A DNA stretch of 35,663 nucleotides from Verrucomicrobia bacterium 12-59-8 (GCA_002279765.1 NCCR01000021.1:1-35663), one strand, 5' to 3'. Positions 1 through 8,362 are shown, counted from the first letter of the stretch. Made by a program: numbers and translations. The notes: generated by a model not told the origin, from the letters alone.

Positions 1-134
1 AATTCCAAGAAGTGCTCCTGAATGGCATCACCGACAAAGACGGAATAGAACTTGTCTCCCTCTGTCTGAGCCTCAGCAGGTTTTTCGGCTCTCTGCCGCT
101 GTTGAATGATTTCGTCGATTCGATCCTGTGCCAT
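1..134 (-). CDS. Partial hypothetical protein downstream of the relaxase
   Basis: An open frame begins with ATG at 134 on the minus strand and runs off the left edge, giving 44 residues beginning MAQDRIDEIIQQRQRAEKPA. It starts only 6 bp after the relaxase stop on the same strand, so it is probably co-transcribed with it and may belong to the mobilisation operon. The visible part is charged and helical in character, with no signal peptide or membrane segment. I do not recognise the family, and the C-terminal part is outside the window. The coding call rests on the tight spacing and the uninterrupted frame. Confidence 0.5.
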   Translation of the reverse strand, partial: MAQDRIDEIIQQRQRAEKPAEAQTEGDKFYSVFVGDAIQEHFLE

Positions 135-140
135 ACGTGA

Positions 141-3100
141 TCACTTTTTGATGGGCGGTGGCGGCGCTTTGATGGGTGCCTTGCCCTGTTGTTTGATTTT
201 AGCGTCAGCACCGGTTTTCTTGCCAGCATCAACGGCTTTTTGCTTCGCGGCGTGCTCACCAACTTGCTTCATGTTGCTCTGAGGCAACGCCTTGATCTTC
301 GCATTGCCCATCTGAATCGAGCGAGCTGCGGGCGGAGTGGCCTGCTTGCCTTGCAATGGCTGCGCTGGCGCAGGTTGTTTCGCCGCCCTGCCCGCTACTT
401 TGTCAGCGACTTTCTTGAAGTGATTGGCCGCTGATTCATAAGCCTTCGAGAGCAACGCCTTGCGTGTTGGAGGCTCAGGACGTTTTTGCACCGGCTCTTG
501 CTTTCCTTTTTCCGCCGCGAGCTTTTTCGCTTCGTGCGTCTCTTTGTGCTTGTTTGTCAAAGCCTCGCTGTGCTGGCTGATTTTCGGCCAGCTCTTGCCT
601 TTGTCGCCAGTCTTGCCCTTGGAGGTTCCCGCCGGATGCCCCTTGGACCGGTTCTTGCCGTCGGCAGTGACATTGTTGCGGCGCATTTCAATGTAGCCTC
701 GCCAGTCCATGACTTCTCCCTTCTTGAATGGGTCCGCCTTCCGCTGCTCCACGAGGTTCTGCACGAAAGTCTTGGACCTGTCCAGCCCACGCCGGCTTTC
801 GACAGCCTCTCGCCATTGCCTCGCTCCTAGTTCGCTTTGCATCATCGTGGAAAGTTCTTTTTGAGTCAGGCCCGCCAGTTCAACCCCCGCCATTCGAGAC
901 GACGAATTGCCCACCGCCTCTTGCAGTCCACGGCGGTTGTCAGTGTAGATGCGGATCGTTTGCTTCCCACGGCTGCACGAGACATAAAACTGCTCTTTCG
1001 ATGCTGCAAGGAACGAATCTTCACTTTGCGCCACCAGAACATGGCGGACGCTTTTGCTCTGCGAGGAATGCGAAGTCTGGCAGTAGCCATAGGCGAAATG
1101 TCCGTGATTGGCGGCAAGTCGCGCCCCGTTGCTCAGCACAATTTCACCCGCTTTGGTGAACTTCTCGACGGCAAACACGTTGCCGTTGTTGAGCCGCTTC
1201 CCGTCCTCACTTTGCGCGTTGCGGGTGATCCGCAGCAAGTCGCCCTTTGCCACCCTGATTTCCCGCTCTTCATAGACCAGGAATTTCTTCGCCTCTGCAA
1301 GCGGCAAGAGGCGGGTTTCACCCTTTTCCCCGCGCATCTCCACTGCACCGGTTTCCGTCCGCCCTGTCACTCGATACAATGCACCCCGCGTGATGCCCTT
1401 GCCGTTCTGGTGAAATTGCACCACCAACCCAGGCCGGTAGTTTTCGGCGAGCGTTCGCTCTGCCTCCTCCCATTGCAGATTGTGATATTGAAGGAATTTG
1501 CGCTCAGGCCCAAGCTGCCCCGCTTCGCTTCTCGCCTCCCGAATCGCCGCCGTGACTTTGGCTCCTTCCGCATGAGTGGGCGACACCACCAGCGGAAAAT
1601 CGCAGCGCTTGCCGCCAAGGGCGATGAAGTCCGCCGCTAGTTCACGATAGCGGGTCGCATCATCGTCAATTTCCACGAAAGCACCGAGCGCATCCAGACG
1701 GCGAAACGCCGTTCGCAGATCGCCTTTGCTTAAGGATTCAATGGCCTTGCGGTAATCTTCCAGCTCTTGCCGCCGAATCTGCGTCACTTCCGCAACCCTC
1801 AGTCCTGCATATTCTTGAAGGAGCCGGAAGGCGTCGCCGCGTGCCACGGGCGCATGTTGCGCGGTGTCACCCGTCAGAATGACCCTCGTGCCGCTTCCGG
1901 CCAGCTCCATGACCCGCCACAAATCCCGCACCCCGAGCAAACCCGCTTCATCTATCCAGATGACCTGCCCTCGAATCTCTTTTTGTAGCTTCGTGTTCAG
2001 CATCAAATGGGCGACCGTATCCGCGCCTGCAAATCCCGCTTCGCGTAGCGTCTCCCTTGACGCCACCGCCGACGGAGCAAAGGCGAAGACCTTGAGCCCC
2101 TGCTTCTCAATGGCCGACACCGCATCTTTCATCAGCGTTGTCTTGCCCACACCGGCCCCGCCTCGCAGCGCAATCACCTGATCGCGGCTCGTCAGAATAT
2201 GCCGAACCGCTGCTTGCTGCTCTGCCGACAGATGAGCGGCCACCGTCAGCTTGCCGCGACCACCCATCGCCATTGCGGTGTTCCTACCGCTGCGCACAAA
2301 GTTGATGAGACTGATTTCCTCAGCCAGCACGTCCACTGAGGTGCAAATATGCTCGTCGCCAATCTTGCGGCCAATCAGCCCCCTGCTAGCAAACTCCTCT
2401 TTGATGGCTTTCGGATTCGTATGACCGAACCCAAAGCGAAGCGCTTCGGCCAGAATATGGCCGCGCTCGGCCACCGACTGCCGCTCAAAGACTTTAGCCA
2501 GCGCATAATCCACCGCCTCCTTTGCCGAGACAGGCGGGGTGCGTGGCTGCCCCTTGTCATAGCAAACCTTTGAAATCTGAACCTTTTCGTCATCGGTGAG
2601 CCGCACGCTCCATGCCGCCAGCAGGTCAGAGAAGGTCAGGCCGTGGCGCTTGCCCTCGCGACTTGCCGCGCCAAGGGCGTCTTTGGCCTTCGCGTCCTTG
2701 ATGCCCATTTCTTCCGCGAGCCGTTCAATTTGCGCAGTTCTCCGCGAGAACTTGGCAATCACGCTCGCAGGCATCCCTTTGATTTCCCAGCTCCCTTTGC
2801 GGCGCTCAATGGTATAGCCCAGCTCTGCAAGCGACTCTGTCAGGCGGGAGTGAAACGCGGCTTCTGCATAGTGAGCCTCTTTTTTGATGGCTCCAAATTC
2901 GGCGGCCTTCCACCGCTTTTCCACCTGGTCAAAAGTGGCGTTGAACGTGAAACAGTGAACGTGCAAATGCGGGTCCGGTATCCCGCCCACCGGACGCGAG
3001 GTGAAGTGAACGAATTCCGCCCAAGCAAGGTTTCCCGTCACCCTGTTTCCCCGCGCTCCTTTCTGGCGGACTCTGGTTTCCGCCCGCTGTTCCAGTTCGG

Positions 3101-3452
3101 TCATGGTGTCTGAAACTGCCCGCCGAAAGACCGTCAGAACGTCTTTGTCTTGAGTCAGGGCATACAGCACCGAGAGACTTTTTGGCGCATGAAAGTTGAG
3201 GTCATACCCAACCCTGCGACCTTCCTTGGTGCGCGGCGTCAGCTTCTCCCCAGTCACCGGATGCCGGTTCTCCACCAATGCCGCAAACTGCTCCCGATCC
3301 ACATCCCCAGAGATGCCAAGCATGGCTGCCGCTTTGCCGTGCCACTTGCCGACTACCTCCTGTTTTTCGGAATAGTAGTCTTCCCGTTTCAGCCCCTCCG
3401 TGTAGTATTTTTGAGCTGCGCCTGCGCTCTTGTGCGCTACTACCCTGAGCAT
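141..3452 (-). CDS. MOBF-type conjugative relaxase-helicase (TrwC/TraI family)
   Basis: This 1103-aa protein should nick the element at oriT, stay covalently bound to the 5' end and unwind the strand for transfer. The N-terminal relaxase domain (about 1-300) shows tyrosine pairs at 16-17 and 26-27, as in two-tyrosine MOBF enzymes, and the metal-binding histidine triad in PDPHLHVHCF (H162, H164, H166). A RecD/TraI-like helicase follows: Walker A GGAGVGKTT at 431-439, Walker B VIWIDEAG at 497-504, then GDTAQHAP and the late motif YVSCSRG. The tail from about 930 is Lys/Pro/Ala-rich and looks disordered. The ATG at 3452 has no clear Shine-Dalgarno. The gene is divergent from the coupling protein gene, a usual arrangement around an oriT. 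Length is within the range of the family. The relaxase assignment is firm; the subclass is from motif reading only. Confidence 0.95.
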   Translation of the reverse strand: MLRVVAHKSAGAAQKYYTEGLKREDYYSEKQEVVGKWHGKAAAMLGISGDVDREQFAALVENRHPVTGEKLTPRTKEGRRVGYDLNFHAPKSLSVLYALTQDKDVLTVFRRAVSDTMTELEQRAETRVRQKGARGNRVTGNLAWAEFVHFTSRPVGGIPDPHLHVHCFTFNATFDQVEKRWKAAEFGAIKKEAHYAEAAFHSRLTESLAELGYTIERRKGSWEIKGMPASVIAKFSRRTAQIERLAEEMGIKDAKAKDALGAASREGKRHGLTFSDLLAAWSVRLTDDEKVQISKVCYDKGQPRTPPVSAKEAVDYALAKVFERQSVAERGHILAEALRFGFGHTNPKAIKEEFASRGLIGRKIGDEHICTSVDVLAEEISLINFVRSGRNTAMAMGGRGKLTVAAHLSAEQQAAVRHILTSRDQVIALRGGAGVGKTTLMKDAVSAIEKQGLKVFAFAPSAVASRETLREAGFAGADTVAHLMLNTKLQKEIRGQVIWIDEAGLLGVRDLWRVMELAGSGTRVILTGDTAQHAPVARGDAFRLLQEYAGLRVAEVTQIRRQELEDYRKAIESLSKGDLRTAFRRLDALGAFVEIDDDATRYRELAADFIALGGKRCDFPLVVSPTHAEGAKVTAAIREARSEAGQLGPERKFLQYHNLQWEEAERTLAENYRPGLVVQFHQNGKGITRGALYRVTGRTETGAVEMRGEKGETRLLPLAEAKKFLVYEEREIRVAKGDLLRITRNAQSEDGKRLNNGNVFAVEKFTKAGEIVLSNGARLAANHGHFAYGYCQTSHSSQSKSVRHVLVAQSEDSFLAASKEQFYVSCSRGKQTIRIYTDNRRGLQEAVGNSSSRMAGVELAGLTQKELSTMMQSELGARQWREAVESRRGLDRSKTFVQNLVEQRKADPFKKGEVMDWRGYIEMRRNNVTADGKNRSKGHPAGTSKGKTGDKGKSWPKISQHSEALTNKHKETHEAKKLAAEKGKQEPVQKRPEPPTRKALLSKAYESAANHFKKVADKVAGRAAKQPAPAQPLQGKQATPPAARSIQMGNAKIKALPQSNMKQVGEHAAKQKAVDAGKKTGADAKIKQQGKAPIKAPPPPIKK

Positions 3453-3669
3453 ATTTCGATTTTATCACAAACGGAACTGAAGTTCCAGTTTTGGCTGCTT
3501 TATGGGCAAATTCTGCCTGCTTGCCAGCTCGCTACCTGCCAAGCCGACTACCTGCCTTGCAAGCAAGCGAGGTGGCGAACTTGCTGCCTTGCCATGAAGT
3601 TTGCTCGCTAGCATCGTGGCAAGCTTCCCAGCCAGTTTGCGACGTAGCAAGTCGGCTATCAAACTAGGA

Positions 3670-3696
3670 AGCTAGCAAGCTAGCAATGTTGCAACA
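3670..3696. repeat. AGCTAGCA tandem repeat plus TGTTGCAACA palindrome
   Basis: Two perfect tandem copies of AGCTAGCA occupy 3670-3677 and 3678-3685, followed by the 10-bp palindrome TGTTGCAACA at 3687-3696. The same words recur upstream of parA (GCTTGCTAGC, TGTTGCAA; 9315-9361), so both sites could be bound by one element-encoded protein. Binding is inferred. Confidence 0.6.
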
Positions 3697-3714
3697 TGAT
3701 CTTCAGACATCTCT

Positions 3715-3731
3715 CCTAAGCAGTGCTTAGG
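3715..3731. promoter_or_regulatory. 17-bp perfect palindrome, operator-like
   Basis: CCTAAGCA at 3715-3722 and TGCTTAGG at 3724-3731 form an 8-bp perfect inverted repeat around one base. A second small inverted repeat, GCCGC-AAA-GCGGC, lies at 3744-3756. Both are within 90 bp upstream of the coupling-protein start, where a dimeric repressor could control the transfer genes. A T-run (3734-3738) follows the first palindrome, so a weak terminator is an alternative reading. Confidence 0.45.
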
Positions 3732-3798
3732 CTGTTTTTGCTCGCCGCAAAGCGGCTGCGCGTCTAGCATCGGCGAACCTCAAAATCACCCCCGAAAC

Positions 3799-5343
3799 AT
3801 GGACGAGTTCTCCCTCGCAAAGCGCCCCCAAAACTCCTCCCAGCCAGTTCCCAAAAACTGGCCCGACGACGACGAAGCGCTTCTCGAACTGGGGGAAGAC
3901 AGCAGAAAGTGCCCACCCGAAAACTACTGGTGTTTGAAGGACGCTTTTGAAGGAGTGCAGATTCTTGGGGGCACTGGTTCCGGCAAATCATCCGGCAGCG
4001 GGCAGGCGCTCGCCAGAAGCTTCCTTGAGTCCAATCTCGGCGGACTGGTTTTGACCGCCAAAACTGATGAAGTGCTCTCGTGGCAGCGATACGCCAGAGC
4101 CGCAGGACGTGAGACAGATTTGCTCATTGTGGGGCAGGGGTCTCCCCACAAATTTAACTTCCTGCGCTATGAACTGAAGCGCCCCGGCACCGGAGCAGGG
4201 CACACCGAAAATCTGGTGAACCTGTTTTGCAGTGTGCTGGAAGCAGCCGAACGGAAGCAGGGGCAGGGTGGCGGAAATGATGCCTACTGGCAACGCACCC
4301 TGAAGCAGCTTCTCCGCAATGCCATCGACCTTGCCGTCCTCTCGCTTGAGGATGTCGATCTGCCCTCCCTCTACCGCATCATCACTTCCGCCCCGCGCTC
4401 CGCTGCGGAGGCTGCCGACCCCGACTGGCAGCAGTCCTCTGCCTGCTTCGTTCTTCTTGGACTCGCGGAGGACAAGGCGGCGGAAAAGGGCCGGAAGTTT
4501 GATTTTGACCTGACCAAGGATTTCTGGCTTCGCGAATTTCCCAGCCTCGCCCCTGAAACCCGCTCCATCATCGTCTCCACTTTCACGAGCATGGCCGACT
4601 GCTTTTTGCGCGGCCTGCTCCGTGACTTGTTTTGTTCTGACCTCAACTTCACCCCCGAGGACACGTTCAAAGGCAAAATCATCATCCTCAATCTGCCCGT
4701 GAAGGAGTTCAACGAGCTGGGGCAGTTCGCCCAAGTGCTCTTCAAGTTCATCTGGCAGCGGGCCGTGGAACGGCGGATTCCAATGGGGATTGACCGGAGG
4801 CAGGCGCAAAACGCCATCCGCCCCGTTTTCCTGTGGGCGGACGAGTCCCAGTTTTTCGTCAATTCCTACGACGCCCTTTTCCAGAGCACCGCCCGTTCCT
4901 CCCGTGCCTGCACGGTTTACCTGACTCAAAACCTGCCCAGCTACTTCTCCGCTTTTGGGGGCCACAACGCGAGGTCCGATGCCGAGAGTTTTCTTGGCAA
5001 TCTCCAAACCAAAATCTTCCACGCCAACGGCGACCCCTCCACCAACAACTGGGCGGCAGATTCCATCGGCAAGACACGGCAGGCTCAATTCTATGGCGGC
5101 ATGTCTGAAGCCATCGCCCGAACAGGGGGCGGACTGAATCAGAGCGCCGGAGGCTCAATGGTGGTTGAATACGTCGTGCAGCCTCAAGAGTTCACGATGC
5201 TGCGCACCGGAGGGCCGGAATCAGATTTCACCGTTGATAGCGTCATCTTCCAAGGCGGGCGGCGCTGGCTTGCCACCAAGAAGGACAAGCCAGTTGCGCA
5301 GAACTACATTCGTCACAGCTTCCCGCAGCAGTATGAAGGATAG
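3799..5343 (+). CDS. Type IV coupling protein (VirD4/TraD-like ATPase) without membrane anchor
   Basis: This 514-aa ATPase should dock the relaxase-DNA complex to a type IV secretion channel. The nucleotide-binding fold is clear: Walker A GGTGSGKSS at residues 57-65, a Walker B-like FLWADES near 343-349, and the downstream Y-L-T-Q-N-L stretch typical of FtsK/TraD-like motors. Unlike classical VirD4 or TraD proteins there are no N-terminal transmembrane helices: the start is hydrophilic and leads straight into the motor domain. The ATG at 3799 has no obvious Shine-Dalgarno, and no upstream in-frame extension would supply helices. Its last 11 bp overlap the next gene, which does encode a polytopic membrane protein, so an anchor supplied in trans is possible (inference). 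No VirB-like channel genes are visible in the window. Confidence 0.88.
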   Translation: MDEFSLAKRPQNSSQPVPKNWPDDDEALLELGEDSRKCPPENYWCLKDAFEGVQILGGTGSGKSSGSGQALARSFLESNLGGLVLTAKTDEVLSWQRYARAAGRETDLLIVGQGSPHKFNFLRYELKRPGTGAGHTENLVNLFCSVLEAAERKQGQGGGNDAYWQRTLKQLLRNAIDLAVLSLEDVDLPSLYRIITSAPRSAAEAADPDWQQSSACFVLLGLAEDKAAEKGRKFDFDLTKDFWLREFPSLAPETRSIIVSTFTSMADCFLRGLLRDLFCSDLNFTPEDTFKGKIIILNLPVKEFNELGQFAQVLFKFIWQRAVERRIPMGIDRRQAQNAIRPVFLWADESQFFVNSYDALFQSTARSSRACTVYLTQNLPSYFSAFGGHNARSDAESFLGNLQTKIFHANGDPSTNNWAADSIGKTRQAQFYGGMSEAIARTGGGLNQSAGGSMVVEYVVQPQEFTMLRTGGPESDFTVDSVIFQGGRRWLATKKDKPVAQNYIRHSFPQQYEG

Positions 5344-6208
5344 GCAGACCAGTTCCCTAGGGCCGCAGCACAGCATTCCACTTGTCAGCCCGATCCTGCA
5401 CTTGCTGGCGATGCCAGCCATCGTTTATTTGCGCTCTGGGTTCGGGTTCTCCTTCCTCAGCTCCAAAATCATTTTTCTGTCCTTTGGGTGGGCGCAGGTG
5501 CTCTTTTCAGTTTACGCGTGGTATGAAGAGGACGTGTGGGCCAAATATTGGGCTGTTGCCGCATTTGGCGACTTGGCAGTGGTCCTTTATGCCGCCCATC
5601 TTTTCGCCGCCTTTTCCCGCGAGGTAAAGCGCACCGGCAGGCATGATTTCTATTCCGGCACTTCACACATTTTGAGACTGCCAGGCTTCTCACAGCTTCA
5701 AGGCGGCTCTGGTTTTGAAACCATCGTTCATCTCTGGCTGGAACCACTGGTCATCGCCATTGCCGCAACCCTCTTGAGGGCATTTGCTGCCGAGCTGGTT
5801 CTCTCGCGCTGGCTGTTGATTGTCGCCGCCTGTCTGTGGCTGAAAGAGTTCATCAACTACTGGTATCGCATCCGCCACGACAAGAAGGAGCAGGACATCT
5901 TCACTGACGCAGAAGAGAAGATGGGCCGCCACGTCGGGCCGGAAGCTCCACTTCCAAAGGCCGCAGGACGAAAGGCGAGGGTGAAACGCCCGCCCGGAAA
6001 TTCAGGGCAGAGCGCCGATGAAGGACGCTTCGCTGAAGTGCTACGGCTGATGCCTCCATACGATCTTGAGCAAGCCGAGAAGAATTATCGTGCTCTCATC
6101 AAGACCCATCACCCAGACCCGAAAAATGCCACAAGGGAAGAGGGTGCGAAGGCTGCCGAGCTAAACGATGCCATTGAGTATTTTCGCTCTCGATGCGCAG
6201 CAGACTAA
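5333..6208 (+). CDS. Polytopic membrane protein with C-terminal J-domain
   Basis: The ATG at 5333 overlaps the end of the coupling-protein gene by 11 bp, suggesting translational coupling; the frame is open further upstream but only inside the previous gene. The product is 291 aa. About four or five hydrophobic segments lie between residues 15 and 185. A charged linker follows, then a C-terminal J-domain-like module (about 235-290) with KTHHPDPKNA, which contains the HPD tripeptide that stimulates Hsp70 ATPase. Known J-domains recruit DnaK; the membrane location suggests chaperone activity at the transfer machinery. I do not recognise the whole protein as a named family. It may act as membrane anchor for the anchor-less coupling ATPase. 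The J-domain call is fairly strong; the role is inferred. Confidence 0.8.
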   Translation: MKDRQTSSLGPQHSIPLVSPILHLLAMPAIVYLRSGFGFSFLSSKIIFLSFGWAQVLFSVYAWYEEDVWAKYWAVAAFGDLAVVLYAAHLFAAFSREVKRTGRHDFYSGTSHILRLPGFSQLQGGSGFETIVHLWLEPLVIAIAATLLRAFAAELVLSRWLLIVAACLWLKEFINYWYRIRHDKKEQDIFTDAEEKMGRHVGPEAPLPKAAGRKARVKRPPGNSGQSADEGRFAEVLRLMPPYDLEQAEKNYRALIKTHHPDPKNATREEGAKAAELNDAIEYFRSRCAAD

Positions 6209-6218
6209 ATAAGGGTTT

Positions 6219-6887
6219 ATGACATCAACAATTCCCCCCTCGTGCTACTGGTGCGGCGCTGCCGCCATATCAGCGGACCATGTGCCGCCCAAGAGCTACT
6301 TTCCCCAAGGGAAGAACCTCAATCTTTTCAAAGTGCCTTCGTGCGAGGCGCACAACGAAATGTTCTCGACACTCGACGAGAGGTTTCGCTTTTACATTCA
6401 AGGCGCAGCGATGAGTGAAGATGCTTTCAACTTGTTCGCCGACAAGACCATCAGGGGCTTGCAAAAAGAAGCGGCACAGAAATTCACTGCATCATTGGCC
6501 AAATACAGCAAGTGGATCATGGTCGGCGGTGAACGGAGGCGGATTTTCTCGGTAGAACCCGAGAAGCAGGACCAATACTTCGAGAAGCTTGTGAGGGGAG
6601 CCTATTACATCGCATTTGGAGAACCAGCTCGCGGACGGATCGTCACAGCTTCGCCGCAGTTTTATTCGCCGGGCTTGGACTACAAGACCCTCGCTGAGAA
6701 TTTGGGGCCTGTGCTAAACGACGGCTCAATCATGAAGGAATATGAATGTCCCAACCCCGACATTTTTCGTTTCCGTTTTGGCCGAGAGGGAACGCCACCC
6801 AAGCAGGCTGCGGCGATTGTAATTCTCCTTTACGGCTCAGTTGAGATACTTGGACTGATCACTCCGCAGGATGAGCAAGGCGGCTAA
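6219..6887 (+). CDS. HNH-like endonuclease domain protein
   Basis: A 222-aa soluble protein starting at ATG 6219 just after AAGGG (6212-6216 region). The N-terminus carries a zinc-finger-like nuclease signature: CYWC at 9-12, DHVPPK at 20-25 and PSCEAHN at 40-46. This arrangement (Cys pair, then a His followed by PPK, then Cys-x-x-HN) matches small HNH proteins of the REHVPPK type. The remaining 170 residues are unassigned. It follows the membrane J-domain gene by 10 bp on the same strand and converges with the replication initiator, overlapping it by 4 bp. It could be a defence nuclease, a homing-like nuclease or an accessory transfer protein; the sequence does not decide. The second half of the Cys motif has one Cys only, so the metal ligands are uncertain. 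Confidence 0.7.
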   Translation: MTSTIPPSCYWCGAAAISADHVPPKSYFPQGKNLNLFKVPSCEAHNEMFSTLDERFRFYIQGAAMSEDAFNLFADKTIRGLQKEAAQKFTASLAKYSKWIMVGGERRRIFSVEPEKQDQYFEKLVRGAYYIAFGEPARGRIVTASPQFYSPGLDYKTLAENLGPVLNDGSIMKEYECPNPDIFRFRFGREGTPPKQAAAIVILLYGSVEILGLITPQDEQGG

Positions 6888-8062
6888 GCCGCCAATTTGC
6901 GCCCGCCCACTTCAAAGCGGATGTCATCAACGCCATGCCCCATCAAGCGCCACGCATCAGCGAGCTTGAAGCTGTAGTTGTTGGCGACCCAATCCGCGAT
7001 GAATTTTGTCGGCGCTTGGAAAGTGAGCGTGCTTCCCTCAAGTCCTTTCGGTTGCAGCTTCACCAGCCACGACTTCACAAGGGCTTCGCCCAAGTGCTTG
7101 CGCATGATTTCCAAGACATTCTCCCACGAGTCTTCCAGCGGGGTCTTTTCGATCAGCTCCATCTGCACTTCCTGAGCTTGAACAGCCTGAGCTTTCTCGG
7201 CAGTCACTTCGCGCTTTTCGGTGCGCTCCATCAGCAGCATGTCTTTGCCTTGAGTTGAACTCACCTTCTCAAGACGAAGGCCGGGAAGGTCATTCTTCTG
7301 CACCAGTTTTCTGAGCGTGCTAGCATAATGCTTGTATTCCTGTTGTGAGGCCGACTTTTGGTAGAGGCTCTTGAACGTCTCTCTCCAAACGCCATTTGGC
7401 CCGCCCGTTGCCTTTCTCGCGTAGAGGTAAAGCCAGCGCTCCACGCTGCCGGGAATTTCAAAATAGCGTTTGTCCAAAGTCAGCACATGGAAGTCCTTGA
7501 TGCTCTCAAAAAGCCATTCTGCAAGCACCACCTCGACACCCCGAACCTCCCCTTGTTCTTCCGTAATTTCCCACTCAGAAATCCACGAGAACTGGCGAAT
7601 TCGATTGCGCGTTCTCTTGCCAATCTCTGAACGGATTGTGGTCTGGATGCTGGTCGTTTTGAGGCGGTGCAGGGCATCTTTGAGCCGCTGATACTGTCCG
7701 CCGCCAGGCTCTCGGTTGATCCACGATAAAAACTGATAGGGCGTGAAATGAATCCTGCGTGATGGCTCAAGCCCTTGCCGCTTCGCATCCACCCACTGTG
7801 ACATCGCGAAGATGAGCAGGTCCTGATCGTAAATCGTGGCAATTCCATGTTCTGGATGACCCGTGATTTTGACGGTCTCGGTTACGCCCGTTTTGCCATC
7901 TACATACTCGTGCTCAATTGGTTCACTGCGCCCAGGAGTCAGGCTGAACCAGCACCTCGCCATCAAATCAATCTGCTCTTTAGGGGTCACATCGGCAGGC
8001 GAGGCGGTGAACCGCTCCAAGTCTTGATGTTCCTTGATTCCACCCTCTATCTTCCTGCCCAT
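6884..8062 (-). CDS. repA: Plasmid replication initiator, RPA-type with C-terminal DnaA-N-like domain
   Basis: This 392-aa protein resembles replication initiator protein A (RPA family, winged-helix DNA binding) over about residues 20-260: ITGHPEHGIATIYDQDLLIF, then RIHFTPYQFLSWINR and YFEIPGSVERWLYLYARK. After a linker, residues about 312-385 resemble domain I of DnaA: SWENVLEIMRKHLG, then LTFQAPTKFIADWVANNY, matching the DnaA-N pattern that contacts helicase or DnaA itself. ATG at 8062. Seven iterons begin 36 bp upstream of the start codon, so the protein probably binds them to open the origin and may repress its own promoter. It points toward the transfer genes and overlaps the HNH gene end by 4 bp. 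The initiator assignment is strong; the DnaA-N match is by eye. Confidence 0.9.
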   Translation of the reverse strand: MGRKIEGGIKEHQDLERFTASPADVTPKEQIDLMARCWFSLTPGRSEPIEHEYVDGKTGVTETVKITGHPEHGIATIYDQDLLIFAMSQWVDAKRQGLEPSRRIHFTPYQFLSWINREPGGGQYQRLKDALHRLKTTSIQTTIRSEIGKRTRNRIRQFSWISEWEITEEQGEVRGVEVVLAEWLFESIKDFHVLTLDKRYFEIPGSVERWLYLYARKATGGPNGVWRETFKSLYQKSASQQEYKHYASTLRKLVQKNDLPGLRLEKVSSTQGKDMLLMERTEKREVTAEKAQAVQAQEVQMELIEKTPLEDSWENVLEIMRKHLGEALVKSWLVKLQPKGLEGSTLTFQAPTKFIADWVANNYSFKLADAWRLMGHGVDDIRFEVGGRKLAA

Positions 8063-8097
8063 GCCATCGGCATATCATGTTTGAACACAAAAAACAA

Positions 8098-8277
8098 TAT
8101 CGTCAGGTCAGCGACCTTTCGGGGCATTTTGAGTGTGACATTTCTGCTATCGTGGGGCCAACGACCCTCACTATCGTGGGTCCAGCGACCATATCGTCAT
8201 GCTGGCGACCGGTTATCGTCACGCCAACGACTTTGCGGTCGTCATGCCAGCGACCCTCTATCGACAGAGCAGCGACC
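8098..8277 (+). repeat. Seven 19-bp iterons, consensus TATCGTCATGCCAGCGACC
   Basis: Copies start at 8098, 8148, 8172, 8192, 8214, 8237 and 8259, each 19 bp, all in the same orientation. The core GCGACC or ACGACC end is nearly invariant and the TATCG start is kept in six of seven. Spacing of copies 2 to 7 is 20-24 bp, about two helical turns, so bound initiators would lie on one face of the DNA. Copy 1 stands 50 bp ahead of copy 2. The array is immediately upstream of the initiator gene, which strongly suggests the initiator binding sites. Confidence 0.92.
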
Positions 8278-8317
8278 AAAGCACCCCTCAAGCCCTTGCT
8301 CTGTCTGCTTCTCAACT

Positions 8318-8361
8318 CCCTTAAACTTTACTTAAACTATTAAGAATTAAAACACTTAAAT
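8318..8361. other. AT-rich tract beside iterons, candidate DNA unwinding element
   Basis: A run of almost only A and T lies just outside the iteron array. CTTAAACT occurs at 8320-8327 and again at 8331-8338, and CTTAAAT near 8355-8361. Repeated AT-rich words next to iterons are the usual form of the melting site in iteron plasmids. The role is inferred from position. Confidence 0.65.
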
Positions 8362-8362
8362 C

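Larger units (their letters stand above)
3453..3798. other. Divergent mob intergenic region, candidate oriT
   Basis: This 346-bp gap lies between the divergent relaxase and coupling-protein genes and holds no credible ORF. It is packed with short repeats: CTACCTGCC at 3532-3540 and 3548-3556 (16-bp period), the inverted pair AGCCGACT (3542-3549) and AGTCGGCT (3650-3657), GCTAGC-type words near 3606 and 3670-3685, and two compact palindromes near the coupling gene. In MOBF systems oriT commonly lies beside the relaxase gene, so this is the best candidate nic region in the window, and it should also carry both promoters. The oriT role is inferred from position and repeat content; I cannot identify the nic site. 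Confidence 0.5.

Noticed and set aside
8098..8277. CRISPR array
   Set aside because: The repeats are 19 bp with gaps of only 1 to 5 bp (one of 31), are imperfect, and adjoin a plasmid initiator; these are iterons.
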